From assembly GCF_016462415.1 (NCBI RefSeq), contig NZ_JAEMTF010000010.1, positions 1-64,000 on the forward strand: DNA of 64,000 bases. Reading direction: 5' to 3'. Shown here piece by piece: positions 40,833 to 50,471 of the stretch. Each line of letters begins with the position of its first letter. The first letter of the stretch is position 1. This DNA is from Williamsia sp. GTDB taxonomy: Bacteria; Actinomycetota; Actinomycetes; Mycobacteriales; Mycobacteriaceae. Both the position numbers and the translations under genes were made by a program. The notes under the pieces are model-generated. The model saw only the letters and a program-made list of their open reading frames with translations. It was not told the origin of the DNA and ran no database searches.

Positions 40833-42869
40833 ATGCCGACCAACCCGGTGCTCGCGCCGAGCCCCCACATCCACGGACTGCCCGATTTCCCGTCCATCTC
40901 CGACGACGACTTCGTGCCCGCGTTCGACATCGCGATGGCCGAACACCTGCGTGAGGTTGAGGCGATCGCGGCGGACACCCGGCCGCCGACGTTCGCCAAC
41001 ACCATCGAGGCGTTGGAGCAGACCGGCCGCGCTCTCGCGCAGGCGGCCGGCGTGTTCTTCAATCTCGTGGGCCCGGACACCAATCCGGCCCGCAACGCCA
41101 TCGCTCAGGAACTCGCACCGCGACTGACCGAGCACGGCAACACGATCGCGTTGCACGGCGCCCTGTTCGCACGCATCGAGCAGCTGTACCGGACCCGTGA
41201 CTCGCTCGGTCTCGACGAACCATCACTACGGTTGTTGGAGAGGCGTTTTCGTGACGCTGTGCGTGCCGGTGCGGCGCTCGACGACGACGGCCAGCGTCAG
41301 ATGCGGGAGATCTCCGGACGGCTGTCGACATTGACGACGACCTTCTCGCAGTACGTGCTCGACGACAGCAATGCCAGCGCGGTGCTCGTCGACGACGTGG
41401 CCGCCCTCGACGGCCTGTCGGCGTCGGCGATCTCGGCCGCCGCGGACGCGGCGACCGAGGCGGGCCACGACGGCAAACTGCTGCTGTCCCTGGATCTGCC
41501 GACCAGTCAGTCGGCGCTGGCCTCGTTGACCGACCCGGAGACCCGCAGGCGGGTCTTCGAGGCGTCCGTGAGCCGCTGCTCGCGCGGCAACGAATTCGAC
41601 ACCCGCGCCATGGTCCTGGAGATCACCGCGCTGCGTGCCCGCAGCGCCCGACTGCTCGGCTACCGCAACCACGCCGAGTTCGTCATCGCCGAGCAGACCG
41701 CCCCGGACGCCGATGCGGTGCAGTCGTTCCTGTCCGAGTTGGTCGCCGCCGCGATGCGCGCGGGTGGGCGTGAGCTGACACGGTTGCACGGGTCGGGGTC
41801 CGATCCGATCGCGCCGTCGGACATCACCCACCGGCTCGCGGTCGAGCAGCGGCAGAACTCGGCGGTGTCGCTCGAGGCCTTCGACGACTACTGCGAACTC
41901 GACCGCGTCCTCACCGACGGGGTGTTCGCCGCGGCGCGGGCACTCTACGGACTGCGGATGGTCGAACGTCCGGAGCTGCCGACCTATCACCCCGATGTGC
42001 GCACGTGGGAGGTGTTCGACGCCGACGGGGTGTCGGTGGGGTTGTTCCTCGGCGACTTCTTCGCGCGGCCCAGCAAGCGCGGCGGTGCCTGGATGAACAA
42101 CATCGTCGACCAGTCGCAGCTGCTCGTCACCCACCCGATCGTCGTCAACGTGCTGAATCTGACCAAGCCGCAACCGGGTTCGCCGTGCCTGCTCTCCTTC
42201 GACCAGCTGACCACTCTGTTCCACGAGTTCGGTCACGCGTTGCACGGGCTGCTCTCGGCGGTCCGCTACCCGTCGCAGTCGGGCACCAACGTCCCCCGTG
42301 ATTTCGTCGAGTTCCCATCCCAGGTCAACGAGATGTGGGCCCTGCACCCGACCGTCCTGTCCGGCTACGCCCGACACCACCAGACCGGTGCGGCCATCCC
42401 GCCCGAACTCGCCGAGGCCGCCCGTGAGGCCACCTCGGTCGAGTCCGCGCACAGCACCATCGAATACCTGGCCGCCGCGGTTCTCGACCTCGAGTGGCAC
42501 CGCATCACCGCCGACGACGAGATCACCGACGTCGAGGCCTTCGAGGCCCGTGCACTCGCCTCCGCCGGGGTCGCCAGCGATCTCATCCCGCCGCGCTACC
42601 GCAGCGCCTACTTCAACCACATCTTCGGCGGCGGGTACTCGGCCGGCTACTACTCCTACATCTGGTCGGAGGTGCTCGACGCCGAGACCGAGCAGTGGTT
42701 CCTCGCCAACGGCGGCCTGACCCGCGCCAACGGGCAACGCTTCGCCGACGCGACCCTGTCCCGCGGCGACAGTGTCGATCCCATCGCCGCGCACGCCGAA
42801 CTGATCGGGCGGAGCGCGGAGATCGAGCCGTTGCTGGCGCGCAAGGGACTCGTGGCCGCGGCGGGCTGA
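40833..42869 (+). CDS. M3-family metallopeptidase (oligopeptidase A / Dcp-like)
   Basis: HEFGHALHGLLSAVRYPSQSGTNVPRDFVEFPSQVNE zinc motif. Confidence 0.95.
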   Translation: MPTNPVLAPSPHIHGLPDFPSISDDDFVPAFDIAMAEHLREVEAIAADTRPPTFANTIEALEQTGRALAQAAGVFFNLVGPDTNPARNAIAQELAPRLTEHGNTIALHGALFARIEQLYRTRDSLGLDEPSLRLLERRFRDAVRAGAALDDDGQRQMREISGRLSTLTTTFSQYVLDDSNASAVLVDDVAALDGLSASAISAAADAATEAGHDGKLLLSLDLPTSQSALASLTDPETRRRVFEASVSRCSRGNEFDTRAMVLEITALRARSARLLGYRNHAEFVIAEQTAPDADAVQSFLSELVAAAMRAGGRELTRLHGSGSDPIAPSDITHRLAVEQRQNSAVSLEAFDDYCELDRVLTDGVFAAARALYGLRMVERPELPTYHPDVRTWEVFDADGVSVGLFLGDFFARPSKRGGAWMNNIVDQSQLLVTHPIVVNVLNLTKPQPGSPCLLSFDQLTTLFHEFGHALHGLLSAVRYPSQSGTNVPRDFVEFPSQVNEMWALHPTVLSGYARHHQTGAAIPPELAEAAREATSVESAHSTIEYLAAAVLDLEWHRITADDEITDVEAFEARALASAGVASDLIPPRYRSAYFNHIFGGGYSAGYYSYIWSEVLDAETEQWFLANGGLTRANGQRFADATLSRGDSVDPIAAHAELIGRSAEIEPLLARKGLVAAAG

Positions 42870-42917
42870 GACGCCCCGACACGGTCGGTGTGCGCCGATC
42901 GCGCGCGGTTGGGCAAG

Positions 42918-43832
42918 ATGATCGGAGTGACCACACCCGCCCGTGTAGACCTGTCCCGCTACGCGCTGATCAGCATCGTCGCGTCGGTCGTCGTCATCTC
43001 GCTGAAGATCGTCGCCTGGCGGGTGTCGGGGTCGGTGGGTCTTCTCTCCGACGCCGCCGAGTCCATGGTGAACGTCGTCGCCGCGGTGGGCGCCTTCATC
43101 GCGCTGCGGGTCGCGGCACGCCCGGCCGACGACGACCACAACTTCGGCCACACCAAGGCCGAGTACTTCTCCGCGGTCTTCGAGGGCGTGATGATCGTGA
43201 TCGCCGCGGGGATCATCATCGTGGCCGCGACCGAACGCCTGTTCAACCCGTCCGAACTCGACTCCGTCGGGCTGGGATTGGTGATCTCACTGGTCGCCAC
43301 CGCCATCAACGGTGGGGTCGGTGTGCTGCTGTTGCGAATCGGGCGGCGGCACCGGTCGCTGTCGCTGGAGGCCGACGGCAAGCACCTGCTGACCGACGTG
43401 TGGACGACCGCGGGCGTCGTGGTCGGTGTGCTGCTGGTGGCGCTCACCGGGTGGCTGCCGCTGGACCCGCTGATCGCGATCGCGGTCGCCGTCAACATTC
43501 TCGTCGTCGGCGGACGGCTGGTGTGGGAATCCGGTGCGGGGCTGATGGACACGGCTCTACCCGACGAGGACCGCGGTCGGGTCGACGCGGTGCTCGACCG
43601 GTATCGCAGCTCCGACATCGACTTCCACGACATCCGCACCCGCGAGTCGGGCCACGAGCGCTTCCTGCAGCTGCACATGCTGGTGCCCGGCGAGTGGAGC
43701 GTGCAGCGCGGCCACGATCTCGTCGAAGAGGTCGAGACCGATCTCGTTCAGTCGCTCGACCACCTGCACGTGACCATCCACCTCGAACCCATCGGCGATC
43801 CGGCCGCCTACGAGTCCTGGCGTCTGGACTGA
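42918..43832 (+). CDS. Cation diffusion facilitator transporter
   Basis: SGSVGLLSDAAESMVNVVAAVGAFIALRVAARPADDDHNFGHTKAEYFSAVFEGVMI. Confidence 0.93.
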   Translation: MIGVTTPARVDLSRYALISIVASVVVISLKIVAWRVSGSVGLLSDAAESMVNVVAAVGAFIALRVAARPADDDHNFGHTKAEYFSAVFEGVMIVIAAGIIIVAATERLFNPSELDSVGLGLVISLVATAINGGVGVLLLRIGRRHRSLSLEADGKHLLTDVWTTAGVVVGVLLVALTGWLPLDPLIAIAVAVNILVVGGRLVWESGAGLMDTALPDEDRGRVDAVLDRYRSSDIDFHDIRTRESGHERFLQLHMLVPGEWSVQRGHDLVEEVETDLVQSLDHLHVTIHLEPIGDPAAYESWRLD

Positions 43833-43835
43833 CCA

Positions 43836-43867
43836 CTCCCACCGCGGCTCGACGGCCGCGGTGGGAG
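43836..43867. terminator. Bidirectional terminator between the CDF gene and the GH15 gene
   Basis: CTCCCACCGCGG-ctcgacgg-CCGCGGTGGGAG, perfect 12-bp stem between convergent genes. Confidence 0.85.
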
Positions 43868-43868
43868 A

Positions 43869-45908
43869 TCAGTGGTTCGCGGGCACGAACGTGCTGTGTG
43901 CGCCGGCCTCCTCGGCGCGGATCACGTGCATGACGGCGTTGATCAGCGCCAGGTGCGTGAACGCCTGCGGGAAGTTGCCGAGGTGGCGGCCGGTCTTGGC
44001 GTCGATCTCCTCGGCGTAGAGCTTGAGTGGGCTGGAGTAGTTGAGCAGTCGCTCGCACAACTGCTTCGCGCGGGCCAGCTCACCGATCTCGACGAGTGCG
44101 GACACCAACCAGAACGAGCAGATGGTGAACGTGCCCTCCTCGCCGGACAGGCCGTCGTCGGTCTCCTCGACCCGGTAGCGCAGGACCAGACCGTTCTCGG
44201 TCAGGTCGTCGGCGATGGCGAGCACGGTGTTGCGGACCCGCTCGTCGTCGGACGGTAGGAAGCGCAGCAGCGGGACCAGCAGAAGGGATGCGTCGAGGGC
44301 GTCGTTGCCGTATCGCTGGGTGAACACGCCGTTGCCGTTGACGCCGTGTTCGAGGACGTCGGCCTTGATCTCGTCGGCGATGCCCGCCCACGTCTTGGCG
44401 TACGACTTCTCGCCGTGCATGGTGGCGAGTTTGGAACCACGGTCCAGGGCGATCCAGCACATGACCTTCGACGAGGTGAAATGCTGCGGTTCGCCGCGCA
44501 CCTCCCAGATCCCGCGGTCGGGCTTCTTCCAGTGCTTGACCGCTTCCTCGACCTGCGCCTTGAGCACCGGCCACAGGGTCTCGGGGATCGTGTCGTTGGA
44601 CTTCATGTTCAGGTACACCGAGTCGAGCATGGTGCCCCAGATGTCGTGCTGCGCCTGGTTGTACGCGCCGTTGCCGATGCGGACCGGTCGCGCGCCGTCG
44701 TAACCCGAGAGGTGGTGCAGTTCCTCCTCGTCGAGGGTGCGTTCGCCACCCACGCCGTACATGACCTGCAGAGGATGGTGCTCACCGTTGGTCACCCCGG
44801 ACACGTCGGCGATGAACGAGAAGAAGTCGTCGGCCTCCCGGTCGAGGCCGAGGGTGTAGAGACCCCACAGCGCGAAGGTCGAGTCACGCACCCACGCATA
44901 GCGGTAGTCCCAGTTGCGTTCTCCGCCCGGCGTCTCGGGCAGCGACGTGGTCGCCGCGGCCAACAGTGCGCCGGTGGGGGAGTAGGTCAGACCCTTGAGG
45001 GTCAGCGCGCTGCGCTGCAGGTGGCCCCGCCACGGGTGGTCGGGGAACGATCCGACGTTGATCCACTGACGCCACGACTCCGACGTCGACCACATCTTCT
45101 GCGCCGCCTCCTCCCAGTTCTGCGGCGCGGGCTGCGAGGACCAGCTCAACGCGATGAAGCGGTCGTCGCCCTCGGTCAGTCGTGATCGGGCACGCGCCTC
45201 GCGTCCCTCCAGTCCCAGCTTGAGGTTGGTGGTCAACTTCAACGTGGGGACGGGGTGGGTGGTGTCGGTCGCGGTCGCGATCGCCTCGGAATAGGCGGGC
45301 CCGGAGTACTCCCAGGTGGTGGTACCGCGGTGGTAGTCGAAGGCGGGCTCGCAGCTCATGGCGACCTCGACGGTGCCGCTCACGCACTTCACGGTGCGCA
45401 GCAGGATGTGCTCGGCGTCCCAGTCGGTCGGGGTGCGGCGGTGCGTGCGTGATCGGGTCTCGATGTCGTGCCAGGGCCCCATGACCAGTGCGTCGCGGAC
45501 GACGATCCAGCCGGTGTCGGTCTGCCAGGTCGTCTCCACCATCAGACTGCCCGGCAGGTAGCGGCGGTCGACCGGCACGTTGACCCCGTAAGGGGCGAGT
45601 TTGAAGTGCCCTGCGGATCTGTCCAGCACGGCCCCGAAGATGCTGGGGGAGTCCGGACGGGGGACACACATCCACTCGACCGCGCCGTTGCGCGCGATCA
45701 GGCAGTTGGTCTCGCAGTCGGACAGGAAGGCGTAGTCGTCGATCGGGGGAAACGCGTTGCGCGTGGCCGTGGCCGGGGTGAACGCGCTGACGTCGGGATC
45801 GAACGAGCCGGCGTGGGCTCCGCCGGCGGCGAACGCCGTGGCGACGCCGTCCGCTGAGGGGGTTGTCATCGGTCCATCATGAGTGAGCGGTGCCATGCTG
45901 CGCCACAC
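43869..45908 (-). CDS. Glycoside hydrolase family 15 protein, probable trehalase
   Basis: DYAFLSDCETNCLIARNGAVEWMCVPRPDSPSIFGAVLDR; GGERNWDYRYAWVRDSTFALWGLY. Confidence 0.9.
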   Translation of the reverse strand: MWRSMAPLTHDGPMTTPSADGVATAFAAGGAHAGSFDPDVSAFTPATATRNAFPPIDDYAFLSDCETNCLIARNGAVEWMCVPRPDSPSIFGAVLDRSAGHFKLAPYGVNVPVDRRYLPGSLMVETTWQTDTGWIVVRDALVMGPWHDIETRSRTHRRTPTDWDAEHILLRTVKCVSGTVEVAMSCEPAFDYHRGTTTWEYSGPAYSEAIATATDTTHPVPTLKLTTNLKLGLEGREARARSRLTEGDDRFIALSWSSQPAPQNWEEAAQKMWSTSESWRQWINVGSFPDHPWRGHLQRSALTLKGLTYSPTGALLAAATTSLPETPGGERNWDYRYAWVRDSTFALWGLYTLGLDREADDFFSFIADVSGVTNGEHHPLQVMYGVGGERTLDEEELHHLSGYDGARPVRIGNGAYNQAQHDIWGTMLDSVYLNMKSNDTIPETLWPVLKAQVEEAVKHWKKPDRGIWEVRGEPQHFTSSKVMCWIALDRGSKLATMHGEKSYAKTWAGIADEIKADVLEHGVNGNGVFTQRYGNDALDASLLLVPLLRFLPSDDERVRNTVLAIADDLTENGLVLRYRVEETDDGLSGEEGTFTICSFWLVSALVEIGELARAKQLCERLLNYSSPLKLYAEEIDAKTGRHLGNFPQAFTHLALINAVMHVIRAEEAGAHSTFVPANH

Positions 45909-46020
45909 GTAGACGGCGCGTCCGGCGACAGCTGTCGGTGACCGGCGACACCGGACACCCGTCGGCCGCGGTCGACTTTAGATTCACCGTGAATAAAATC
46001 GCGCAGGCTAGGCTGGGCGC

Positions 46021-46221
46021 GTGAACGGATTGCGGACCTGGTGGGACGGTGTGGAGGCATGGCTCACCGGTTTGTCGTTCCTGCCGCAGTTGCTGGTGTC
46101 GCTGGCCGTGGTCATCCCGGCGGCGATAGTGGCCGCGATTGTCCTGAACGCCCTGGTCAACGGTGTGTCGAACCTCGTCGACCGGGTGCGGCCGACCGAG
46201 CGCACGAGCGAGGATCACTGA
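46021..46221 (+). CDS. Small single-TM membrane protein (66 aa)
   Basis: GTG start; FLPQLLVSLAVVIPAAIVAAIVLNALVNGV helix with charged C-terminus. Confidence 0.65.
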   Translation: MNGLRTWWDGVEAWLTGLSFLPQLLVSLAVVIPAAIVAAIVLNALVNGVSNLVDRVRPTERTSEDH

Positions 46222-46222
46222 C

Positions 46223-46300
46223 ATGCCGCGCTCCCGCGTCACCATCGCTCTTATCGCTCTGCTCATACTCGTGCTCGTCGCCTGGCTCGTCACCCGTTAG
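46223..46300 (+). CDS. 25-aa hydrophobic micropeptide
   Basis: ATG...TAG encodes MPRSRVTIALIALLILVLVAWLVTR; starts 1 nt after the upstream stop; below ORF-track length cutoff. Confidence 0.5.
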   Translation: MPRSRVTIALIALLILVLVAWLVTR

Positions 46301-46364
46301 CGCTGCTCAGAAGAGCATTCATGGTCACCGGAGGCCGTGTGGTCCCGGTGATAATCTTCGGCCT

Positions 46365-46454
46365 GTGTTCGAACCCAACGGCTACCAGGTGCGATACCGG
46401 TTGTCCCTGATCGCGGTGGAATACCGCTGCGTCGCAGACATTTTCTGTCGCTGA
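46365..46454 (+). CDS. Candidate cysteine-attenuation leader peptide (29 aa) upstream of the sulfate ABC operon
   Basis: GTG-start VFEPNGYQVRYRLSLIAVEYRCVADIFCR*; possible -10 TAATCT at 46352..46357 would put the TSS at or near the GTG. Confidence 0.55.
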   Translation: MFEPNGYQVRYRLSLIAVEYRCVADIFCR

Positions 46455-46538
46455 CCCACGCGGGGCGCCGCCGTGCGCGCCCCCATGTCTCGAACTCTCG
46501 AACGTCCTTCTCCACGTACCAGACCAAGGGGTCGCCCC

Positions 46539-47699
46539 ATGTTCGTCCATCGAGTCCCGGCACCACGCCGGGCCCCGGCCGCCCGACGATTCCCGTCGTC
46601 GGTCGCCCGCCTGTCGAGGGCGGTGGTGTCGATGCTCGTCGTGGCGGCCACCGTCGCCGCGTGCGCGGGCGGGTCCACCGACACCCCGGGCGGAGAGAAC
46701 ATCTCCAGCGGTTCGCAACACGTGAACCTGATCGCCTACGCCACCCCCAAGCCCGGCTTCGACAAGATCATCCCGGCGTTCCGGGAGACCGAGGCGGGCA
46801 AGGACATCGGCTTCTCCCAGTCCTACGGAGCCTCCGGGGACCAGTCCCGCAAGGTCGCCCGCCGTGTGCCCGCCGACGTGGTCAACTTCTCCGTCGAGCC
46901 CGACATCACCCGGCTCGTCACCGCGGGAGTGGTCGACAAGGACTGGAAGTCCCAGCACGCCCCGTACAACAGCACGCCGTTCGGATCGGTTGTGGCGCTG
47001 GTGGTCCGTGAGGGCAACCCGAAGAACATCCGCAACTGGGACGACCTGCTCAAGCCGGGCGTCGAGGTGATCACCCCCAACCCCGGCAGCTCCGGCTCGG
47101 CGAAGTGGAACCTGCTCGCCCCCTACGCCGCGGAGAGCAACGGCGGTGCGAACCCCAAGGCGGGTCTCGCCTACGTGACCAAGCTGCTTCGCGACCACAT
47201 CCGGGTCAACCCGAAGTCGGGGCGCGAGGCGACCACCACCTTCGAGCAGGGCCAGGGCGATGTCCTGATCAGCTACGAGAACGAAGCGATCATGCTGTCG
47301 CGCAAGAACAACACCGCACCGCGGTCGCAGCGGGTCGACTACGTGATCCCCCCGACGACGTTCAAGATCGAGAACCCGGTCGCGGTGGTCAACACCAGCG
47401 ACAACAAGGCCGCCGCGAACGCGTTCGTCGACTATCTCTTCACCGATGAGGGGCAGCGGATCTGGGCCCAGCAGGGCTTCCGCCCGGTCAAGCCCGACGT
47501 CATCGAGGCGACCAGGTCGCTGTTCCCCGGGACCATCGACAAGCTGTGGACGATCTCCGATCTGGGCAAGGTGCTGGGCAAGGGCACCGCGGCCAAGAAC
47601 AAGGGCAAGGACCTGACCGGCTGGAAGGCCGTCGACTCCGCGCTCTTCGGGACCAAGGGCGCGATCAGCAAGATCTACGACGCAGGAGGCAAGTCATGA
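46539..47699 (+). CDS. subI: Sulfate ABC transporter substrate-binding lipoprotein
   Basis: Lipobox-like VAACAGG; QSYGASGDQSRKVARRVPADVVNFSVEPDI; AAGGGG-like SD (aagggg) before ATG 46539. Confidence 0.92.
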   Translation: MFVHRVPAPRRAPAARRFPSSVARLSRAVVSMLVVAATVAACAGGSTDTPGGENISSGSQHVNLIAYATPKPGFDKIIPAFRETEAGKDIGFSQSYGASGDQSRKVARRVPADVVNFSVEPDITRLVTAGVVDKDWKSQHAPYNSTPFGSVVALVVREGNPKNIRNWDDLLKPGVEVITPNPGSSGSAKWNLLAPYAAESNGGANPKAGLAYVTKLLRDHIRVNPKSGREATTTFEQGQGDVLISYENEAIMLSRKNNTAPRSQRVDYVIPPTTFKIENPVAVVNTSDNKAAANAFVDYLFTDEGQRIWAQQGFRPVKPDVIEATRSLFPGTIDKLWTISDLGKVLGKGTAAKNKGKDLTGWKAVDSALFGTKGAISKIYDAGGKS

Positions 47700-48553
47700 C
47701 GTCGGTGCAGGTCGAACCCGTATCCGCCGCACCACCCCCGAAGCTCGCGGGAGGCCGCCGGATCGTCGGTGGCGGGCCGCTGGGCATCGGGGTGGCCGGA
47801 CTCTGGCTCACCGTCATCGTCCTGCTGCCGCTGGCCGCGATCACCGCGAAGTCGTTCGAGGACGGCTGGAGCGGATTCGCCGATGCGGTCACCGCCGACA
47901 ACGCGGTCGGTGCCATCCAGACCACGGTGCTGGTGTCGGTGGTCGTCGCCCTGGTGAACGTGGTGATGGGCACGCTCGTGGCGTGGGTCCTCGTCCGGGA
48001 CGAATTCCCGGGCAAGCGGATCGTCAACGCGCTCATCGACCTCCCGTTCGCGTTGCCGACGATCGTCGCGAGCCTCGTCCTGCTGTCTCTCTACGGGCCC
48101 AACAGCCCGATCGACATAGAGCTCAACGCGACGAAGCCCGCCCTGGTGATCGCGCTGGCCTTCGTGACGCTGCCGTTCGTGGTGCGTCAGGTGCAGCCCG
48201 TGCTGATCGAGGTCGACCGCGAGGTCGAGGAGGCCGCGGCATCGCTCGGCGCGTCCAACCTGACCATCTGGTGGCGGATCATCGTCCCGTCGCTCGCACC
48301 GGCGATCCTCACCGGCGCCGGGTTGGCCTTCACCCGAGCCATCGGCGAGTTCGGCTCGGTCGTGCTCATCGGCGGCAACATCCCCGGCGACACCCAGGTC
48401 GCGTCGCAGTACATCCAGCAGCAGCTCGAGGTCGACAAGCCCATCGACGCCTCCGCGGTGTCGGTCGTACTGCTGCTCATCGCCTTCGTCGTCCTGCTGG
48501 TGCTGCGCGTCGTCGGACGTCGGTCGGCCAAGCGTGAGGGAGCGGACTCGTGA
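47696..48553 (+). CDS. cysT: Sulfate ABC transporter permease CysT
   Basis: ALPTIVASLVLLSLYG...EEAAASLGASNLTIWWRIIVPSLAPAILTGAGLAFTRAIGEFGSVVLIGGNIP. Confidence 0.95.
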   Translation: MTSVQVEPVSAAPPPKLAGGRRIVGGGPLGIGVAGLWLTVIVLLPLAAITAKSFEDGWSGFADAVTADNAVGAIQTTVLVSVVVALVNVVMGTLVAWVLVRDEFPGKRIVNALIDLPFALPTIVASLVLLSLYGPNSPIDIELNATKPALVIALAFVTLPFVVRQVQPVLIEVDREVEEAAASLGASNLTIWWRIIVPSLAPAILTGAGLAFTRAIGEFGSVVLIGGNIPGDTQVASQYIQQQLEVDKPIDASAVSVVLLLIAFVVLLVLRVVGRRSAKREGADS

Positions 48554-49458
48554 AGCTGTCACCGGCGTCGAAGTACGGTCTGCGCACCGTCGCGCTGCTC
48601 TACCTGTTCGTGCTGCTCGTCGTCCCGGTGGCGCTGATCTTCTGGCGCTCCTTCGAACACGGACTCGGGCAGTTCTGGGACTGGATCACCACCCCGGCGG
48701 CGATCTCGGCGCTGCAGCTGAGCCTGCTCATCGTGATCATCGTCGTACCGCTCAACGTCATCTTCGGTGTCGCGACGGCGATCGCACTGGTCCGCGGCCG
48801 GTTCCGCGGCCGCGGCATCGTGCAGGCCATCATCGACCTGCCGTTCGCGGTCTCCCCGGTCGTGGTCGGTGTGTCGCTGATCCTGCTGTGGGGATACGGC
48901 GGCTGGTTCGGCGGCATCGAGAGCCTGGGCTTCCGCGTGATCTTCGGGCTGCCGGGCATGGTCCTCGCGACCATCTTCGTCACCCTGCCGTTCGTCGTCC
49001 GCGAGGTCGAACCGGTGCTCCGGGAGATCGGGACCGAACAGGAGGAGGCCGCGGCCACCCTCGGAGCCGGCGGCTGGCAGACGTTCCGACGCATCACCCT
49101 GCCGGCGATCCGGTGGGGCCTGACCTACGGCGTGGTGCTCACGGTGGCGCGCAGCCTCGGCGAGTACGGCGCGGTCATCATCGTCTCGTCCGGGTTCCCC
49201 GGTATCTCGCAGACCCTGACGCTGCTGGTGTCGTCGCGCTACACCGACGACTACAACGAGTTCGGCGCCTACGCGGCGGCGACCCTGCTGATGTTCATCG
49301 CGCTGCTCGTCCTGCTCGCGATGACCCTCATCGAACGACGCGGTGCGGTGGGGCGGGTCACCCGCAGCGCACGTCGCACGAGCAACGACACCCCCGACCC
49401 GACCGACGAGACCCTTCCGATCGACACCACAGCCGGTGACAAGGAGTACGCACGATGA
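48550..49458 (+). CDS. cysW: Sulfate ABC transporter permease CysW
   Basis: [54 protein letters not shown]; overlaps cysT stop. Confidence 0.95.
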   Translation: MKLSPASKYGLRTVALLYLFVLLVVPVALIFWRSFEHGLGQFWDWITTPAAISALQLSLLIVIIVVPLNVIFGVATAIALVRGRFRGRGIVQAIIDLPFAVSPVVVGVSLILLWGYGGWFGGIESLGFRVIFGLPGMVLATIFVTLPFVVREVEPVLREIGTEQEEAAATLGAGGWQTFRRITLPAIRWGLTYGVVLTVARSLGEYGAVIIVSSGFPGISQTLTLLVSSRYTDDYNEFGAYAAATLLMFIALLVLLAMTLIERRGAVGRVTRSARRTSNDTPDPTDETLPIDTTAGDKEYAR

Positions 49459-50450
49459 CGATTTCTGTTTCCGGTGCCAACAAGCGCTACGGCGACTTCG
49501 CGGCCCTCGACGACGTGTCGCTGGAGATCCCGTCCGGATCGCTGACCGCCCTGCTCGGCCCGTCGGGATCGGGCAAGTCGACGCTGCTGCGGTCGATCGC
49601 CGGGCTGGACCAACTCGACTCCGGCACCGTCTACATCAACGGTGACGACGTGACCAGGGTGTCGCCGCAGAACCGCGACATCGGGTTCGTCTTCCAGCAC
49701 TACGCCGCGTTCAAGCACATGACCGTGCGCGAGAACGTCGCGTTCGGCCTCAAGATTCGCAAGCGCCCCAAGGCCGAGGTCGCGAAGAAGGTCGACGAGC
49801 TGCTCGACGTCGTCGGACTGGCCGGGTTCCAGACGCGCTACCCGGCGCAGCTGTCCGGCGGGCAGCGCCAACGCATGGCGTTGGCCCGCGCGCTGGCGGT
49901 CGACCCGAAGGTGTTGCTGCTCGACGAGCCGTTCGGTGCCCTCGACGCCAAGGTGCGCGAGGATCTCCGCAAGTGGTTGCGGCGTCTGCACGACGAGGTC
50001 CACGTGACCACGGTGCTCGTCACCCACGACCAGCAGGAGGCCCTCGACGTCGCCGACCGGATCGCGGTCCTGAACAAGGGGCGGATCGAGCAGGTCGGCA
50101 GTCCCGACGACCTGTACGACCGTCCGCAGAACGAGTTCGTGATGTCGTTCCTGGGGTCGGTGGCCAAGCTCAACGGATCGTTGGTCCGTCCGCACGACAT
50201 CCGCGTCGGACGCACACCCGACCTGGCGCTGTCGAGCGCCGATCAGGCCAGCGCCGAGACCGGCGTGCTCAAGGCCAGGGTGCACCGGGTCGTGCATCTC
50301 GGGTTCGAGGTCCGGGTCGAGTTGTCGAACGTGGCCACCGGCGACGAGTTCCACGCCCAGATCACCCGCGGTGACGCCGAGGCGCTGGCGCTGTCCGAGG
50401 GCGACGAGGTCTACGTGCGCGCCACGCGCGTACCGGCCATCGCGAGTTAG
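49455..50450 (+). CDS. cysA: Sulfate ABC transporter ATP-binding protein
   Basis: [51 protein letters not shown]. Confidence 0.96.
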   Translation: MTISVSGANKRYGDFAALDDVSLEIPSGSLTALLGPSGSGKSTLLRSIAGLDQLDSGTVYINGDDVTRVSPQNRDIGFVFQHYAAFKHMTVRENVAFGLKIRKRPKAEVAKKVDELLDVVGLAGFQTRYPAQLSGGQRQRMALARALAVDPKVLLLDEPFGALDAKVREDLRKWLRRLHDEVHVTTVLVTHDQQEALDVADRIAVLNKGRIEQVGSPDDLYDRPQNEFVMSFLGSVAKLNGSLVRPHDIRVGRTPDLALSSADQASAETGVLKARVHRVVHLGFEVRVELSNVATGDEFHAQITRGDAEALALSEGDEVYVRATRVPAIAS

Positions 50451-50471
50451 GACGGACCTGGGCGGTGTCGC

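Noticed and set aside
41226-43151. 641-aa minus-strand ORF
   Set aside because: Antisense to the M3 peptidase with its HEFGH motif
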